Positions 9,397 through 19,365 are shown, numbered from the stretch's first letter. The stretch: 64,000 nucleotides of DNA from an uncultured Acetatifactor sp. (GCA_910587555.1 CAJULV010000019.1:1-64000); one strand, 5' to 3'. Translations and numbers: made by a program. The notes: generated by a model not told the origin, from the sequence alone.

Positions 9397-10338
9397 ATGA
9401 ATAAAAGGTTGACGGTATTTACTCCGGTGTATAATAGGAGCAAAATAATTGTGGATTTGTTTAATTCATTGTGCGATCAGACAGTAAAAGATTTTGAATG
9501 GATTGTTGTAGATGATGGATCGGATGATAATATAGACGAAGTAGTGAAACAATTCATGGATCAGAAGACAGGAATTCCCATAAGATATTTCAAACAAAAA
9601 CATGGTGGAAAACATAGAGCAATTAACTATGCGTTAGGTAAGGCAGAGGGAGTGTATTTTTTTATTGTTGATAGTGACGATATGCTTACAGACAATGCAG
9701 TAGAGCTTATACTGAAATGGATTGAGGAAATAAAAGACAGACATGATATTGCGGGGGTAGCAGGCTTACGTATATCAAAAAATGGAATTGTATGGGGGGA
9801 AAATCCTAAATTACAGGGGAATGCCTTTGTTGAATGTTCCAATTTGGAACGAAAAAAATACAATCTGCTTGGTGATAAAGCAGAGATATATAAAACAGAT
9901 ATTCTCAGGCAGTTTCCGTTTCCAGAGTTTGAAGGCGAATATTTTGTGACGGAAAATGTATGTTGGGATGCTATTGCACATAGGGGGTATAAATTACGAT
10001 GGTATAATATACCTATATATGTTTGCGAATATTTAGATGACGGATTGACTAAAAATGGTGCAAATGGAATAGACGGACATATGAGGAATTATAAAGGATA
10101 TTGTTTCTATGTTGAGCAAAGTATGCATATAGTTCCATTCAAAGATAGGATGTACAGACTGTATTGGTATGATAATACCCGAAAGAGAATGAAAAAGTCT
10201 TTATCGGAAGCTGCAGAGGATATAAAAATTTCAAAAGACAGATATTGTGTTAATTTGTTTATTCTTATGCCTATCGCATATTTGCTACGCAAATTAGATA
10301 AATTGAAAGAAATGTGGAAAAAGAAAAATGGAATATAA
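9397..10338 (+). CDS. Family 2 glycosyltransferase
   Basis: A 313-residue GT2 enzyme with LTVFTPVYNRS, VVDDGSDDN and IVDSDDML (about residues 90-97). The FTPVYNR opening and KHGGKHRAINYAL segment place it in a GT2 subgroup frequent in Firmicute capsule loci. A very good site, GGAGGTGATAT, precedes the ATG. The 3' end overlaps the next gene by 11 bases. The specificity is unknown. Confidence 0.85.
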   Translation: MNKRLTVFTPVYNRSKIIVDLFNSLCDQTVKDFEWIVVDDGSDDNIDEVVKQFMDQKTGIPIRYFKQKHGGKHRAINYALGKAEGVYFFIVDSDDMLTDNAVELILKWIEEIKDRHDIAGVAGLRISKNGIVWGENPKLQGNAFVECSNLERKKYNLLGDKAEIYKTDILRQFPFPEFEGEYFVTENVCWDAIAHRGYKLRWYNIPIYVCEYLDDGLTKNGANGIDGHMRNYKGYCFYVEQSMHIVPFKDRMYRLYWYDNTRKRMKKSLSEAAEDIKISKDRYCVNLFILMPIAYLLRKLDKLKEMWKKKNGI

Positions 10339-11317
10339 AAAAATCAGCATCATTTTACCTGTATATAATACAAAGGACTATTTAGAAAGGTGCTTTCATG
10401 CCATACAGAGACAGCGCTATAAGGATATTGAGGTTATCATTATTGATGATGGATCTACAGATGGAAGTGATGGTATATGCAAGAAGATTTGTGAAGAAGA
10501 CAGTCGTTTTCAGTATTATTATCAGGAGAATAGCGGGGTAAGTGCAGCAAGGAATCATGGGATTGAATTGGCAAAAGGGGATTTGATTACGTTTGTCGAT
10601 TCGGATGATTGGATTGAAGAGAATATATATGAGAAAATGGTTTTGGCAATGAATAAAGACCATTCAGATATGATAGTTTGCGATGCAGTAATATGGGAGG
10701 ACGGTAAAGATAAATATATCGATTCTGTAGAAGGAATGAAAGAAAGCTGTCTGTTGTCTAAAGAGGAAATATCTATGGATATATTGTATCAACTGGCTGG
10801 TGCAGTCTGGAGATGTATGTATAGAAGTAGTATGATTAAAGACAATAAAGTAGGATTTCCGGTAGGATTAAAACTTTCAGAAGACAGAATATTTAATATT
10901 TATTGTATTGGATGCTGTAAGAGAATATCATATCTTAAGGAGGGGCTGTATTTTCGGTATGTGAGAGTTGGAAGTGCAGTGTATCAGAGACACAGGGATA
11001 TGGATGAAATTGCATTGTATGCGTATCGTGAAATGATAAAGGCAATTAATAGGACCGGGTTTGCTTCAGCTAAGGTTTTATATGATGAACAGTTTTTGGG
11101 TATTTGTTATAAAGCAATTGATGAGATCAGCTATATAGACGGAAAGATCAGCTTTTTCTATAAATATAAAAAGATAAGAAACTTGTGTTGTACAGAAGAA
11201 GTAAAGAATGCGTTAAAGCATACAAAGCATAAATACCCAAAGACGGGATTAATGAAAACCAGAATGTATTTATTATTAACTCTTATATCCATGTTATCTC
11301 AATGTAAAGTGGAGTAG
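10328..11317 (+). CDS. Family 2 glycosyltransferase
   Basis: A 329-residue GT2 transferase with ISIILPVYNTKDYL, IIDDGSTDGS and FVDSDDW (about residues 89-95). It overlaps the end of the preceding GT2 gene by 11 bases, and the pyruvyl transferase gene follows after 12 bases, so all are on one message. A C-terminal hydrophobic tail may bind membrane. The sugar donor cannot be inferred. Confidence 0.85.
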   Translation: MEYKKISIILPVYNTKDYLERCFHAIQRQRYKDIEVIIIDDGSTDGSDGICKKICEEDSRFQYYYQENSGVSAARNHGIELAKGDLITFVDSDDWIEENIYEKMVLAMNKDHSDMIVCDAVIWEDGKDKYIDSVEGMKESCLLSKEEISMDILYQLAGAVWRCMYRSSMIKDNKVGFPVGLKLSEDRIFNIYCIGCCKRISYLKEGLYFRYVRVGSAVYQRHRDMDEIALYAYREMIKAINRTGFASAKVLYDEQFLGICYKAIDEISYIDGKISFFYKYKKIRNLCCTEEVKNALKHTKHKYPKTGLMKTRMYLLLTLISMLSQCKVE

Positions 11318-11329
11318 AAAGGCATAAGT

Positions 11330-12400
11330 ATGCGAAAAGTTGCATTAATAACATTGTATGATTCCAATATAGGAAATCGGCTGCAAAATTATGCAGTACA
11401 GCAAATATTGCAGCAGCATGGATTCCAATCCTGTACATACTGGTATACATTGAAATTAACAGCTGCTAAAAAATTAAAAAGCGCTGTAAAGATAATTTTG
11501 GGATGTTTTATTTCCAGATATCGGACGTGCTTTGTACAGTGGAAAAGGAAAAAAGGGTTTGAAAAGTTCACAGAAAAACATATCAAAAAAGGTAAAAAGA
11601 TAAATGTATACAAAAAGATCAGGTTTGAGGATGAATTTGCGTATTACGTAACAGGAAGTGATCAAGTCTGGCACAATTGGCATAACTTTGAACAAGAACT
11701 TGAATATTTTTATTTGCAGTTTGTTCCTCGTGAAAAAAGAATTGCGTTTGCACCAAGTATAGGATTGAATAAATTTCCTGATAAAGATACAGAAATACAT
11801 CGACGTGGTTTAAATGGGATGAAAGCTTTATCGTGCAGAGAAAAAGCCGGGTGCGAATTGATACAGGAGTTAACCGGACGGGAAGCAGAGCTATTATCAG
11901 ATCCCACCTTGCTGTTGGATAAATCAGAATGGATAAAAATTGAGAAAAAACCTGAATATGAAGTCAGTGACAAGTATATATTACTGTATTTTCTGGGAAG
12001 AACAGAAAGCTATGTAAATCATACGATCAATAAATATGCAGAAGAACATAACTGTAAAATTATAAATATTTTTGATCGCAATTTAGAAAAACAGTATCTT
12101 ACTGCGCCAGATGAATTTATTTATTTGATACATCATGCAGCCTATATTTTTACAGACTCATTTCATGCATGTGCTTTTTCTATTATTTTTGAGAAAGATT
12201 TTCTGGTTTGCAGCAGAGAAGAGGCGGCACATGAGAAAATGGGTACCCGCATTGATAATTTGTTTGAAAAATTTCAAATGGAGAGTAGATGGTATGTTCC
12301 TAACCGTCAAATTGATTGCTGCAACTATAAAAAGAGAAAAATAATTTTAGAAGAAGAAAAGAAAAAAGCAGATGAATTCATTGACAGGTATATGAAGTGA
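11330..12400 (+). CDS. Polysaccharide pyruvyl transferase family protein
   Basis: A 356-residue protein of the CsaB/PssM-like polysaccharide pyruvyl transferase family. It shows VALITLYDSNIGNRLQNYAV at the N-terminus, TGSDQVWH (about residue 106), FAPSIG and the C-terminal TDSFHACAFSIIF pattern. Members add a pyruvate ketal to a sugar, or in some loci act as glycosyltransferases. It is the last AT-rich gene before the composition break near 12450. Such genes are often neighbours of an FrhB-like iron-sulfur protein; here that partner lies one gene away, across the break. Confidence 0.8.
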   Translation: MRKVALITLYDSNIGNRLQNYAVQQILQQHGFQSCTYWYTLKLTAAKKLKSAVKIILGCFISRYRTCFVQWKRKKGFEKFTEKHIKKGKKINVYKKIRFEDEFAYYVTGSDQVWHNWHNFEQELEYFYLQFVPREKRIAFAPSIGLNKFPDKDTEIHRRGLNGMKALSCREKAGCELIQELTGREAELLSDPTLLLDKSEWIKIEKKPEYEVSDKYILLYFLGRTESYVNHTINKYAEEHNCKIINIFDRNLEKQYLTAPDEFIYLIHHAAYIFTDSFHACAFSIIFEKDFLVCSREEAAHEKMGTRIDNLFEKFQMESRWYVPNRQIDCCNYKKRKIILEEEKKKADEFIDRYMK

Positions 12401-12453
12401 AAACATTATCTTTGGATTAGAATTCATTAATAAGTGGATATGTGGTAATATTT

Positions 12454-14034
12454 ATGAAAATAGAACGAACCAAAAACGCCGCCCGAAACATGCTCTTCGG
12501 CACAATAACAAGGACTTACCAGATCATCATCCCCTTTCTGATGCGGACGGCCATGACCTATTTCATGGGAGTCCGGTATCTGGGCCTGAACAGCCTGTTC
12601 ATTTCCATACTGCAGGTACTGAACCTGGCGGAACTGGGGGTGGGTTCCGCCATGATTTACAGCATGTACAGACCCATAGCGGAAGACGACCAGGAAAAAA
12701 TCTGCGCACTGATGCGGCTGTACAAAAAGTATTACCGCGTCATTGGGGTGGTGATCGCTGCAGCGGGGCTTCTGCTGACCCCCTTCATACCAAAACTGAT
12801 CAGCGGGGATGTGCCGGCAGGGATTAATGTCTATACATTATACCTTCTGAACCTGTCCGCCACCGTATTGTCCTACTGGCTTTTTGCCTATAAAAGCAGC
12901 ATACTGTATGCGCATCAGAGAACGGATGTCATCAGCAGGGTAACCCTGGTCACCAGTTCCGGTCAGTACATGGTGCAGTTTCTTGTTTTATGGCTTTTGC
13001 GGGATTATTACATTTACATCCTGGTGATGCTGGGGACGCAGGCCGTGACGAATATCCTCACGGCGGCTGCGGCGGGGAGGCTGTATCCGGACTGTGTTCC
13101 CCGGGGGGAGCTTGACAGGGAATCGGTCCGGGAGATAAACGGGAGAATCCGGGACCTGTTTACTTCGAAAATCGGTTCCGTTGTGGTCAGTTCTGCAGAC
13201 ACTATCGTCATTTCGGCTTTTCTGGGACTGTCAGCCCTGGCTGTATACCAGAATTATTATTTCATCCTGTCCTCTGTCATGAGTTTTGTGGCCATTGCCT
13301 TCAGCGCATGCACGGCGGGAATCGGCAACAGCATTGTGGTGGAGTCCAGGGAGAAGAATTTTAATGACCTGAAAAAATTTACGTTTCTGACTGCATGGAT
13401 CGGCGGCTTCTGTTCGGCCTGCTTTCTGTGCCTGTTTCAGCCGTTTATGAAGATATGGATGGGGGAGGAGCTGATGCTGCCCTACAGCGTAGTGGTCTGT
13501 TTCTGCATTTATTTTTTTGTTTTTGAGATTAACCAGCTGCTGAATACCTACAAGGATGCAGGGGGGATCTGGCATGAGGACAGGTTCCGGCCCCTGGTGA
13601 CGGCCCTGGCAAATCTGGGCATGAACCTTGCCATGGTGCAGTTCTGGGGGATTTACGGGATCATTCTCTCCACCGTGCTGTCCATGCTGTTTGTCGGGAT
13701 GCCCTGGCTGCTCCATAACCTGTTTTCCCTTCTGTTTGAAAAGGCACGGTTAAGGGGATACCTGAAATCCCTGCTGTTTTATACAGTGGTGTCGCTTCTG
13801 GCCTGCAGTGTGACGGCTTTTGCCTGCAGCTTTATCCGCCTGGGGGACTGGGGGACATTTCTGGCCAGGGCCGCCGTGTGCTGTGCGGCGCCCAATGCTG
13901 TTTTTTACGGCATATACCGCAGGACAGGGGAATTCCGGGCGGCGCTGCAGCTGATGGACAAAATGACGGGGGGAAAATTCCGGCTGGAGCAGAGACTGGC
14001 AGGCCGGTCCCGGAAAGGAGGAGAGGCCGGGTGA
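12454..14034 (+). CDS. Wzx-type lipid-linked oligosaccharide flippase
   Basis: A 526-residue MATE-like/MOP-superfamily membrane protein with about 12-14 helices. The opening MKIERTKNAARNMLFG is typical of Firmicute polysaccharide exporters, and this typical start favours ATG 12454 over an in-frame GTG at 12442. Wzx moves the undecaprenyl-linked repeat unit to the outer leaflet. The gene is sharply more GC-rich than the genes to its left; the switch occurs within its first codons. Its stop overlaps the next start (GTGA). Confidence 0.85.
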   Translation: MKIERTKNAARNMLFGTITRTYQIIIPFLMRTAMTYFMGVRYLGLNSLFISILQVLNLAELGVGSAMIYSMYRPIAEDDQEKICALMRLYKKYYRVIGVVIAAAGLLLTPFIPKLISGDVPAGINVYTLYLLNLSATVLSYWLFAYKSSILYAHQRTDVISRVTLVTSSGQYMVQFLVLWLLRDYYIYILVMLGTQAVTNILTAAAAGRLYPDCVPRGELDRESVREINGRIRDLFTSKIGSVVVSSADTIVISAFLGLSALAVYQNYYFILSSVMSFVAIAFSACTAGIGNSIVVESREKNFNDLKKFTFLTAWIGGFCSACFLCLFQPFMKIWMGEELMLPYSVVVCFCIYFFVFEINQLLNTYKDAGGIWHEDRFRPLVTALANLGMNLAMVQFWGIYGIILSTVLSMLFVGMPWLLHNLFSLLFEKARLRGYLKSLLFYTVVSLLACSVTAFACSFIRLGDWGTFLARAAVCCAAPNAVFYGIYRRTGEFRAALQLMDKMTGGKFRLEQRLAGRSRKGGEAG

Positions 14035-15173
14035 AAAGGAAGGAAAAGAAAGAACAGTGCTGCGGCTGCGGCGCCTGCGCGCAGGTCTGCCCGAAAAACT
14101 GTATCGTCATGAAACCGGACAGGGAGGGGTTTCCCTATCCGGAGACGGCAGGGGAGGGCTGCACTGCCTGCGGCTTATGTGAAAAAGTCTGTCCTGTTCC
14201 GGAGAAAATGCCCCGGGGAAATTCTGTCCCGGGCTGCTGTGTGGGCTATGCGGAGGATGAGGAAATAAGGGCCTGCAGTTCCAGCGGCGGTGTCTTTTCC
14301 CTGCTTGCCGGGGCCGTACTTGGCCCGGGGGGGGTACTGTACGGTGCGGCGTCGGATGAGGAACAGGGGGTGCGGCATATCCGGGTGGATTCGGCATCCG
14401 ACCTATGCCTGTTGAGAGGGAGCAAATATTTACAGAGCAGAACAGGAGATACCTTTTCGCAGGCCAGGGCGGACCTGGAGGCCGGACGCACCGTGCTTTA
14501 CAGCGGGACAGCCTGCCAGATTGCCGGATTAAAGCGGTTTCTGGTACGGGATTATGAAAAACTATATACGGTGGATGTGCTGTGCCACGGCGTGCCTAGC
14601 CCGGCCGTATGGAAAAAGTACCTGGAATGGCAGGTGAAAAGGCACGGGGCAGGCAGGGTGCAGCGAGTGTCTTTCCGGAATAAGGACCATGGATGGAAGC
14701 GTTTTGCCATGGAACTGGTTTTCGACAACGGAAGAACGTATACAAAGGTACACCGGGAGGACCCGTTCATGCAGATGTTCCTGGGGAATATCTGTCTGCG
14801 GCCCTCCTGCCACGCCTGCAGGTTCAAGGGACTGGACAGGCCCTCGGACCTGACCATCGGGGATGCCTGGGGGGTGGATTCCGTGGAGCCGGGGATGGAT
14901 GACGACAAAGGCACTTCCGTTATCCTGATCCATTCCGCCGGGGGAGAGAAGCTTCTGGCGGAGGCTGCGCAGGGGATCCGGCTGCGCAGGACGGAGGTGG
15001 AGCGTATCCTGCCGCCGTCTGCGGACAGCAGGAAATCCGTGGCCCCGCATCCCGGGAGGAAGAAGTTTTTCAGGGCGCTGAACCTGTTGGGCACAGGCGT
15101 TTTTTCCTTATGGAGGTTCAGGAATACTGCCGGAAAGATAAAAAGAAAGGCAGAAAAGCTGGCCGGGCGTTGA
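14031..15173 (+). CDS. FrhB-like iron-sulfur protein (F420 hydrogenase/dehydrogenase beta subunit family)
   Basis: A 380-residue protein. Two [4Fe-4S] ferredoxin motifs are near the N-terminus (CCGCGACAQVCPKNC and CTACGLCEKVCP), followed by the FrhB/FdhB-type domain with CSSSGGVFSLLA, DVLCHGVPSP and a Cys pair in CLRPSCHACRFKG. The family includes F420 and siroheme-linked reductases; relatives sit in polysaccharide loci beside pyruvyl transferases, with unknown reactions. The GTG start overlaps the flippase stop and has AAAGGAGG upstream. It probably reduces a sugar or lipid intermediate, but this is inference. Confidence 0.8.
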   Translation: MKRKEKKEQCCGCGACAQVCPKNCIVMKPDREGFPYPETAGEGCTACGLCEKVCPVPEKMPRGNSVPGCCVGYAEDEEIRACSSSGGVFSLLAGAVLGPGGVLYGAASDEEQGVRHIRVDSASDLCLLRGSKYLQSRTGDTFSQARADLEAGRTVLYSGTACQIAGLKRFLVRDYEKLYTVDVLCHGVPSPAVWKKYLEWQVKRHGAGRVQRVSFRNKDHGWKRFAMELVFDNGRTYTKVHREDPFMQMFLGNICLRPSCHACRFKGLDRPSDLTIGDAWGVDSVEPGMDDDKGTSVILIHSAGGEKLLAEAAQGIRLRRTEVERILPPSADSRKSVAPHPGRKKFFRALNLLGTGVFSLWRFRNTAGKIKRKAEKLAGR

Positions 15174-15199
15174 AAGGGTATCCGGAAAAGGAGTTTTTT

Positions 15200-16951
15200 A
15201 TGGATACATTTTATACGACAGAACGGAATGTACAGATGTTGGTCTACCTGATGAAACAGAACGGCATAAGGAAGGTGATCGCTTCCCCGGGAACCACCAA
15301 CATCACTTTCGTGGCAAGCATACAGCAGGATCCGTACTTTGAAATCTATTCCGCTGCGGACGAACGGTCAGCGGCGTACATGGCCTGCGGCCTGGCGGCA
15401 GAGAGCGGGGAGGCAGTGGCCCTGAGCTGCACCGGGGCCACCGCGTCCCGGAATTATGTTCCCGGGCTGACGGAAGCTTTTTACCGCAAGCTGCCGGTTC
15501 TGGCCATTACCAGTACCCAGCACACAGGAAGGATAGGGCAGCTCTGCCCCCAGGTGGTGGACCGCTCCGTCATCCAGAACGACATAGCGGTGATGAGCGT
15601 CCAGATTCCTTCCGTCCATGACGGGGAGGACGAGTGGGCCTGCAATGTGAAACTGAACGAGGCTCTTCTGGCGCTGCGGCACAGGGGGGGCGGTCCGGTA
15701 CATATTAACCTTGTCACGGCTTACAGCAGGGATTTCAGTGTCAGGGAGCTTCCGGCGTACAGGGTCATACGCAGGGTGGAGAGAGGAGATGCATTTCCGG
15801 CCGTTCCTGCAGGCAGGGTGGGAATTTTTGTGGGGGCACATCTGAAATGGGGAAGGGAACTGACCGCGCAGGTGGAGGCATTCTGCAGAAAATACAACGG
15901 GGCGGTATTCTGCGATCATACGAGCAATTACCATGGCAGATACAGGATACAGTACAACCTGATCTGCGGGCAGGCGCAGTATCGGAATGAAACTGCAGAG
16001 ATGGACCTTCTCATTGATATGGGGGAGATGTCGGGAGCCTATATGGGCTTCAGGCCCAAGGAAGTATGGCGGGTAAATCCGGACGGCCGGGTCAGGGACA
16101 CTTTCCGGAAACTGGCATATGTGTTTGACATGGAGGAAGCGGACTTTTTTGCCTGTTACGCTGCACAGGAGGGGAAGGACGGAGGGGATATGCCCTATTA
16201 CACGGAATGCAGGGAAGTTTTTGACATAATTACAGGCAGGATTCCGGAGCTTCCCTTTTCCAATGCATGGATGGCGCAGCAGACCATAGGCAGGCTGCCG
16301 GAAAACAGCGTGCTTCACCTGGGGATTCTGAATACCCTGCGGACCTGGAATTTTTTTGAGGCGCCGGACAGTGTGGACTGTTATTCCAATACCGGGGGAT
16401 TCGGCATTGACGGCCTGGTGTCCACCATCGTGGGGGCAGCCCTGGCGGACAGGGAAAGGCTGCATTTCCTGGTGCTTGGGGACCTGGCGTTTTTCTACGA
16501 CATGAACGCCGCGGCAAACAGGCATGTGGGAAAAAACGTCAGGATACTGCTTGTAAATAACGGCTGCGGAACGGAATTTAAGAATTACAGCCATTTCGGG
16601 GCCAGGTTTGGTGACGGGGCGGACGATTTTATTGCGGCGGCCGGACATTACGGGAGACAGTCCAGGGAACTGGTGCGGAATTATGCCGAAAATCTGGGCT
16701 TTACCTATCTAAGCGCAGCCGCCAGGGAAGAGTACCTGGAAAAGGTGAAACTGTTTCTGGCGCCGGAAGCAGCGGAGAAACCGATACTGTTTGAGGTGTT
16801 TACCCGTCCGGAGGAGGAAAGCGCTGCCCTTGAACGGATGAACCATATCCTGGCCAGCCCGCCGGGGGCGGCAGACAGGGTGAAACAGGCTGCAAAAGGG
16901 ATTCTGGGGGAGAAGGGAGTCAGCGTCCTGAAGGCGCTTGCAAAGAGGTGA
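15200..16951 (+). CDS. MenD-like thiamine diphosphate-dependent enzyme
   Basis: A 583-residue ThDP enzyme of MenD/acetolactate-synthase architecture. The N-terminal Pyr domain holds the activating Glu in AADERSAAYMACGLA, and the C-terminal PP domain holds the GDLAFFYDMNAA...VNN cofactor motif. ATG 15200 with AAAAGGAG upstream is preferred. MenD itself makes a menaquinone precursor, but no other men gene is here. In a sugar locus a ThDP enzyme could attach a two-carbon branch to a keto sugar, as YerE does for yersiniose. The family is clear; the substrate is inferred. Confidence 0.75.
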   Translation: MDTFYTTERNVQMLVYLMKQNGIRKVIASPGTTNITFVASIQQDPYFEIYSAADERSAAYMACGLAAESGEAVALSCTGATASRNYVPGLTEAFYRKLPVLAITSTQHTGRIGQLCPQVVDRSVIQNDIAVMSVQIPSVHDGEDEWACNVKLNEALLALRHRGGGPVHINLVTAYSRDFSVRELPAYRVIRRVERGDAFPAVPAGRVGIFVGAHLKWGRELTAQVEAFCRKYNGAVFCDHTSNYHGRYRIQYNLICGQAQYRNETAEMDLLIDMGEMSGAYMGFRPKEVWRVNPDGRVRDTFRKLAYVFDMEEADFFACYAAQEGKDGGDMPYYTECREVFDIITGRIPELPFSNAWMAQQTIGRLPENSVLHLGILNTLRTWNFFEAPDSVDCYSNTGGFGIDGLVSTIVGAALADRERLHFLVLGDLAFFYDMNAAANRHVGKNVRILLVNNGCGTEFKNYSHFGARFGDGADDFIAAAGHYGRQSRELVRNYAENLGFTYLSAAAREEYLEKVKLFLAPEAAEKPILFEVFTRPEEESAALERMNHILASPPGAADRVKQAAKGILGEKGVSVLKALAKR

Positions 16952-16955
16952 GACG

Positions 16956-18008
16956 GTGAAAATACTGGTTCTGGGAGGAACAGGGGCAATGGGGGAACCC
17001 CTGGTGGGGCTGCTTGGGGAGGCGGGGAATGAGGTGCATGTCACCACGCGGCAGGAAAGAAAGCCCGGGGAAGGAATCCGCTATTTTACCGGCAATGCCC
17101 ATGAGGAGGGTTTTTTAAGGGGGATTCTGGAGAAGGGATACGGTGCCGTCCTGGATTTCATGGTCTACGGTTCCGGGGAGTTCAGGGACAGGCTGCCGCT
17201 GTTTCTGGAAAATACGGACCAGTATTTCTTTTTCAGCTCGGCCCGCGTCTATGCCCGGTCAGGGGAACCGCTTACGGAGGCGTCCCCCAGGCTGCTGGAT
17301 GTATGCAGGGACAGGCAGTACCTGGAGACGGATGAGTATGCCCTTGCGAAGGCCAGGGAGGAAGACCTGCTCTTAACATGCGGCAGGAAAAACTGGACAA
17401 TCATACGGCCTTATATTACCTACAATCACCGGCGGCTCCAGCTGGGCGTATATGAGAAAGAACACTGGCTCTGGAGGGCGCTGAAGGGGAGGACGATTGT
17501 TCTGCCGGGGGATATTGCGGAGAGAAGCACAACAATGACCTATGGGCCGGATGTGGCTGCCGCGGTTGCGAAACTGGTTGGAAATCCCGGGGCACTGGGG
17601 CAGGTGTTTCACATTGCCGCGGAAGAGCGTGCTGCCTGGAAGGAGGTTCTGGAAATATATCTGGAGGTAATTGAGGAAAGGACATGCATCCGGCCGAAAG
17701 TTCTGATGCCGGAGGATTCCGCAGGGCTTCAGAAAGTCTGGAACGGGGCGCAGATAAAATATGACCGTCTGTATGACCGGACATTCGACGGGAAAAAGTT
17801 GGCGGAAGTCTGCGGGGATACGGCGTTCAGGGATCTGCGGAGCGGTCTGCGGGAATGCCTGAATGCATTCCTGGACAGTCCCGTGTGGCTTGGCTTTAAC
17901 TGGAGGTATGAGGCCTGGGCAGACCGGTACGCGGGGGAGAGGACCCGGCTCGGGGACATTGAGGGAAGACGGAACAGGCTGGGGTATCTGAAAGAAAGAT
18001 ATCTGTAG
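16956..18008 (+). CDS. NAD-dependent epimerase/dehydratase family protein
   Basis: A 350-residue extended short-chain dehydrogenase. The Rossmann motif is GGTGAMG (residues 7-13). A canonical YxxxK is not seen; DEYALAKARE (near residue 130) supplies a YALAK in the expected place. GTG 16956 is preferred because AGAGGTG lies just upstream and the Rossmann strand then begins at residue 2. It follows the MenD-like gene by four bases. A joint role in making an unusual nucleotide sugar is likely, though C-terminal residues 270-350 match no family I know. Confidence 0.75.
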   Translation: MKILVLGGTGAMGEPLVGLLGEAGNEVHVTTRQERKPGEGIRYFTGNAHEEGFLRGILEKGYGAVLDFMVYGSGEFRDRLPLFLENTDQYFFFSSARVYARSGEPLTEASPRLLDVCRDRQYLETDEYALAKAREEDLLLTCGRKNWTIIRPYITYNHRRLQLGVYEKEHWLWRALKGRTIVLPGDIAERSTTMTYGPDVAAAVAKLVGNPGALGQVFHIAAEERAAWKEVLEIYLEVIEERTCIRPKVLMPEDSAGLQKVWNGAQIKYDRLYDRTFDGKKLAEVCGDTAFRDLRSGLRECLNAFLDSPVWLGFNWRYEAWADRYAGERTRLGDIEGRRNRLGYLKERYL

Positions 18009-18120
18009 GGAAACAGGAGGACAGGAAATTGGGTGGCAGCGGAAATCAGGTTGTGACAGAGGGGAGAAAAGGAGCAGCTCATTGATGGGTTCATTGGGAG
18101 TTGGTGGAGGAAAGAGATGC

Positions 18121-19365
18121 ATGAATGCCAAAACTAAGACGTGCCTTGACCTGTTAGGCAGGAGCGTAATCATATTGATCGATATCCATTATATGCTAGG
18201 GGGGGCATTTTTGAGTATTTTTTTCCCATACAGAAGCTTCCTGAATTATCTGGCAGCAGCAATAGTTGGTTTCATTATTTTATGGCGATATAGTTGTAGA
18301 GGGTATAGCAGAAGTGAAATCGTATGGATGACATTAATTCTGGGGACAGGGATGTTGTATGCCTGTGTTTCGGATGAGTTTTCATTGGTGATTTCCGCAA
18401 TGGGCATCTTTGCGTTTATGAATGTAGACAGGGCAGGTTTATTTTTTGATATGTTTCTGGAAAAATTAAGTTTCGTTATCATCAGTGTCGTCTGCTCCAT
18501 AGGAAAGATTATACCGACCCAAAGCGGAAGCTATGAGCGGTTATACAGCTTCTTTGGCGACGGGATAGTATACCGCAGATCCCTGGGATTTAGAAACTAT
18601 AATACATTAGGACTCATGGTATTTGAACTGATGGTATTATATGTGCTGCTTGTCAACGAAAAGTATAAGAGAAGATTGAAAGCAAGGGAATATATCTTTC
18701 TAACCGGCACATTAATTTTGAGTTACGCAGTCAACGGTTCAAGAACTGCACTGATTGGAGGAATTGTGTTATTGGCTGCATTGGCATACAGCGACTTGGG
18801 GTGGCTTAGGCTGAGAGTACTGAAGGCCATGATTACGGCAGTCCTTATAGGAGGGTGCTGTATTTTTTCTTTTGGAATCGTACTGCTTCATGACCAGAGC
18901 CCCATGCTGTACCAGAAACTGGATAACATATTGCAGGCAAGGCTGCGTTTTGTATACAGACATATGTTGAAGTTCGGTATCAGGATATTTGGAAACAATA
19001 TACAGGACATGACCGGATTCTGGGGAGATGAAGTGGGATTTCACTGGATTTCCCTGGACTGCGGATATGCAGCAATGATGATCAAGTATGGTTTGATTGT
19101 GACTTCCCTGGCAGTGTTTTTGCACATTATGTATTGCTATGGCAGGCAATGTGCGGTGGAGCGTTATGTGTTGTGTGTCATGTTGGCAGCAGGTATTTAT
19201 AATATTTCGGAAAATATATTGCTATTCCCCACAATGAATTTTTCGTTGCTGTACTTGGCAGATGTGATCAGCGGGAACAGGATAAGGGGGCCGGGGGAAG
19301 GGAAGGCGAGGCTTTCCTGTCCGGCGGATGGCGGAAGTCCTGCGGAACAGGAGAGTAGCGGTTAA
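18121..19365 (+). CDS. Second Wzy-like membrane polymerase/ligase
   Basis: A 414-residue membrane protein with about ten helices and an O-antigen polymerase-like organisation (VNGSRTALIGG near residue 205 parallels NSRTGI in the first polymerase). The ATG at 18121 with GGAGGAAAG upstream is preferred over one 39 bases earlier. Its base composition is lower in GC than the flanking genes, suggesting separate origin. Two Wzy-like proteins in one locus may mean one is a ligase, that they serve two glycans, or that the locus is a fusion of two. Confidence 0.65.
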   Translation: MNAKTKTCLDLLGRSVIILIDIHYMLGGAFLSIFFPYRSFLNYLAAAIVGFIILWRYSCRGYSRSEIVWMTLILGTGMLYACVSDEFSLVISAMGIFAFMNVDRAGLFFDMFLEKLSFVIISVVCSIGKIIPTQSGSYERLYSFFGDGIVYRRSLGFRNYNTLGLMVFELMVLYVLLVNEKYKRRLKAREYIFLTGTLILSYAVNGSRTALIGGIVLLAALAYSDLGWLRLRVLKAMITAVLIGGCCIFSFGIVLLHDQSPMLYQKLDNILQARLRFVYRHMLKFGIRIFGNNIQDMTGFWGDEVGFHWISLDCGYAAMMIKYGLIVTSLAVFLHIMYCYGRQCAVERYVLCVMLAAGIYNISENILLFPTMNFSLLYLADVISGNRIRGPGEGKARLSCPADGGSPAEQESSG

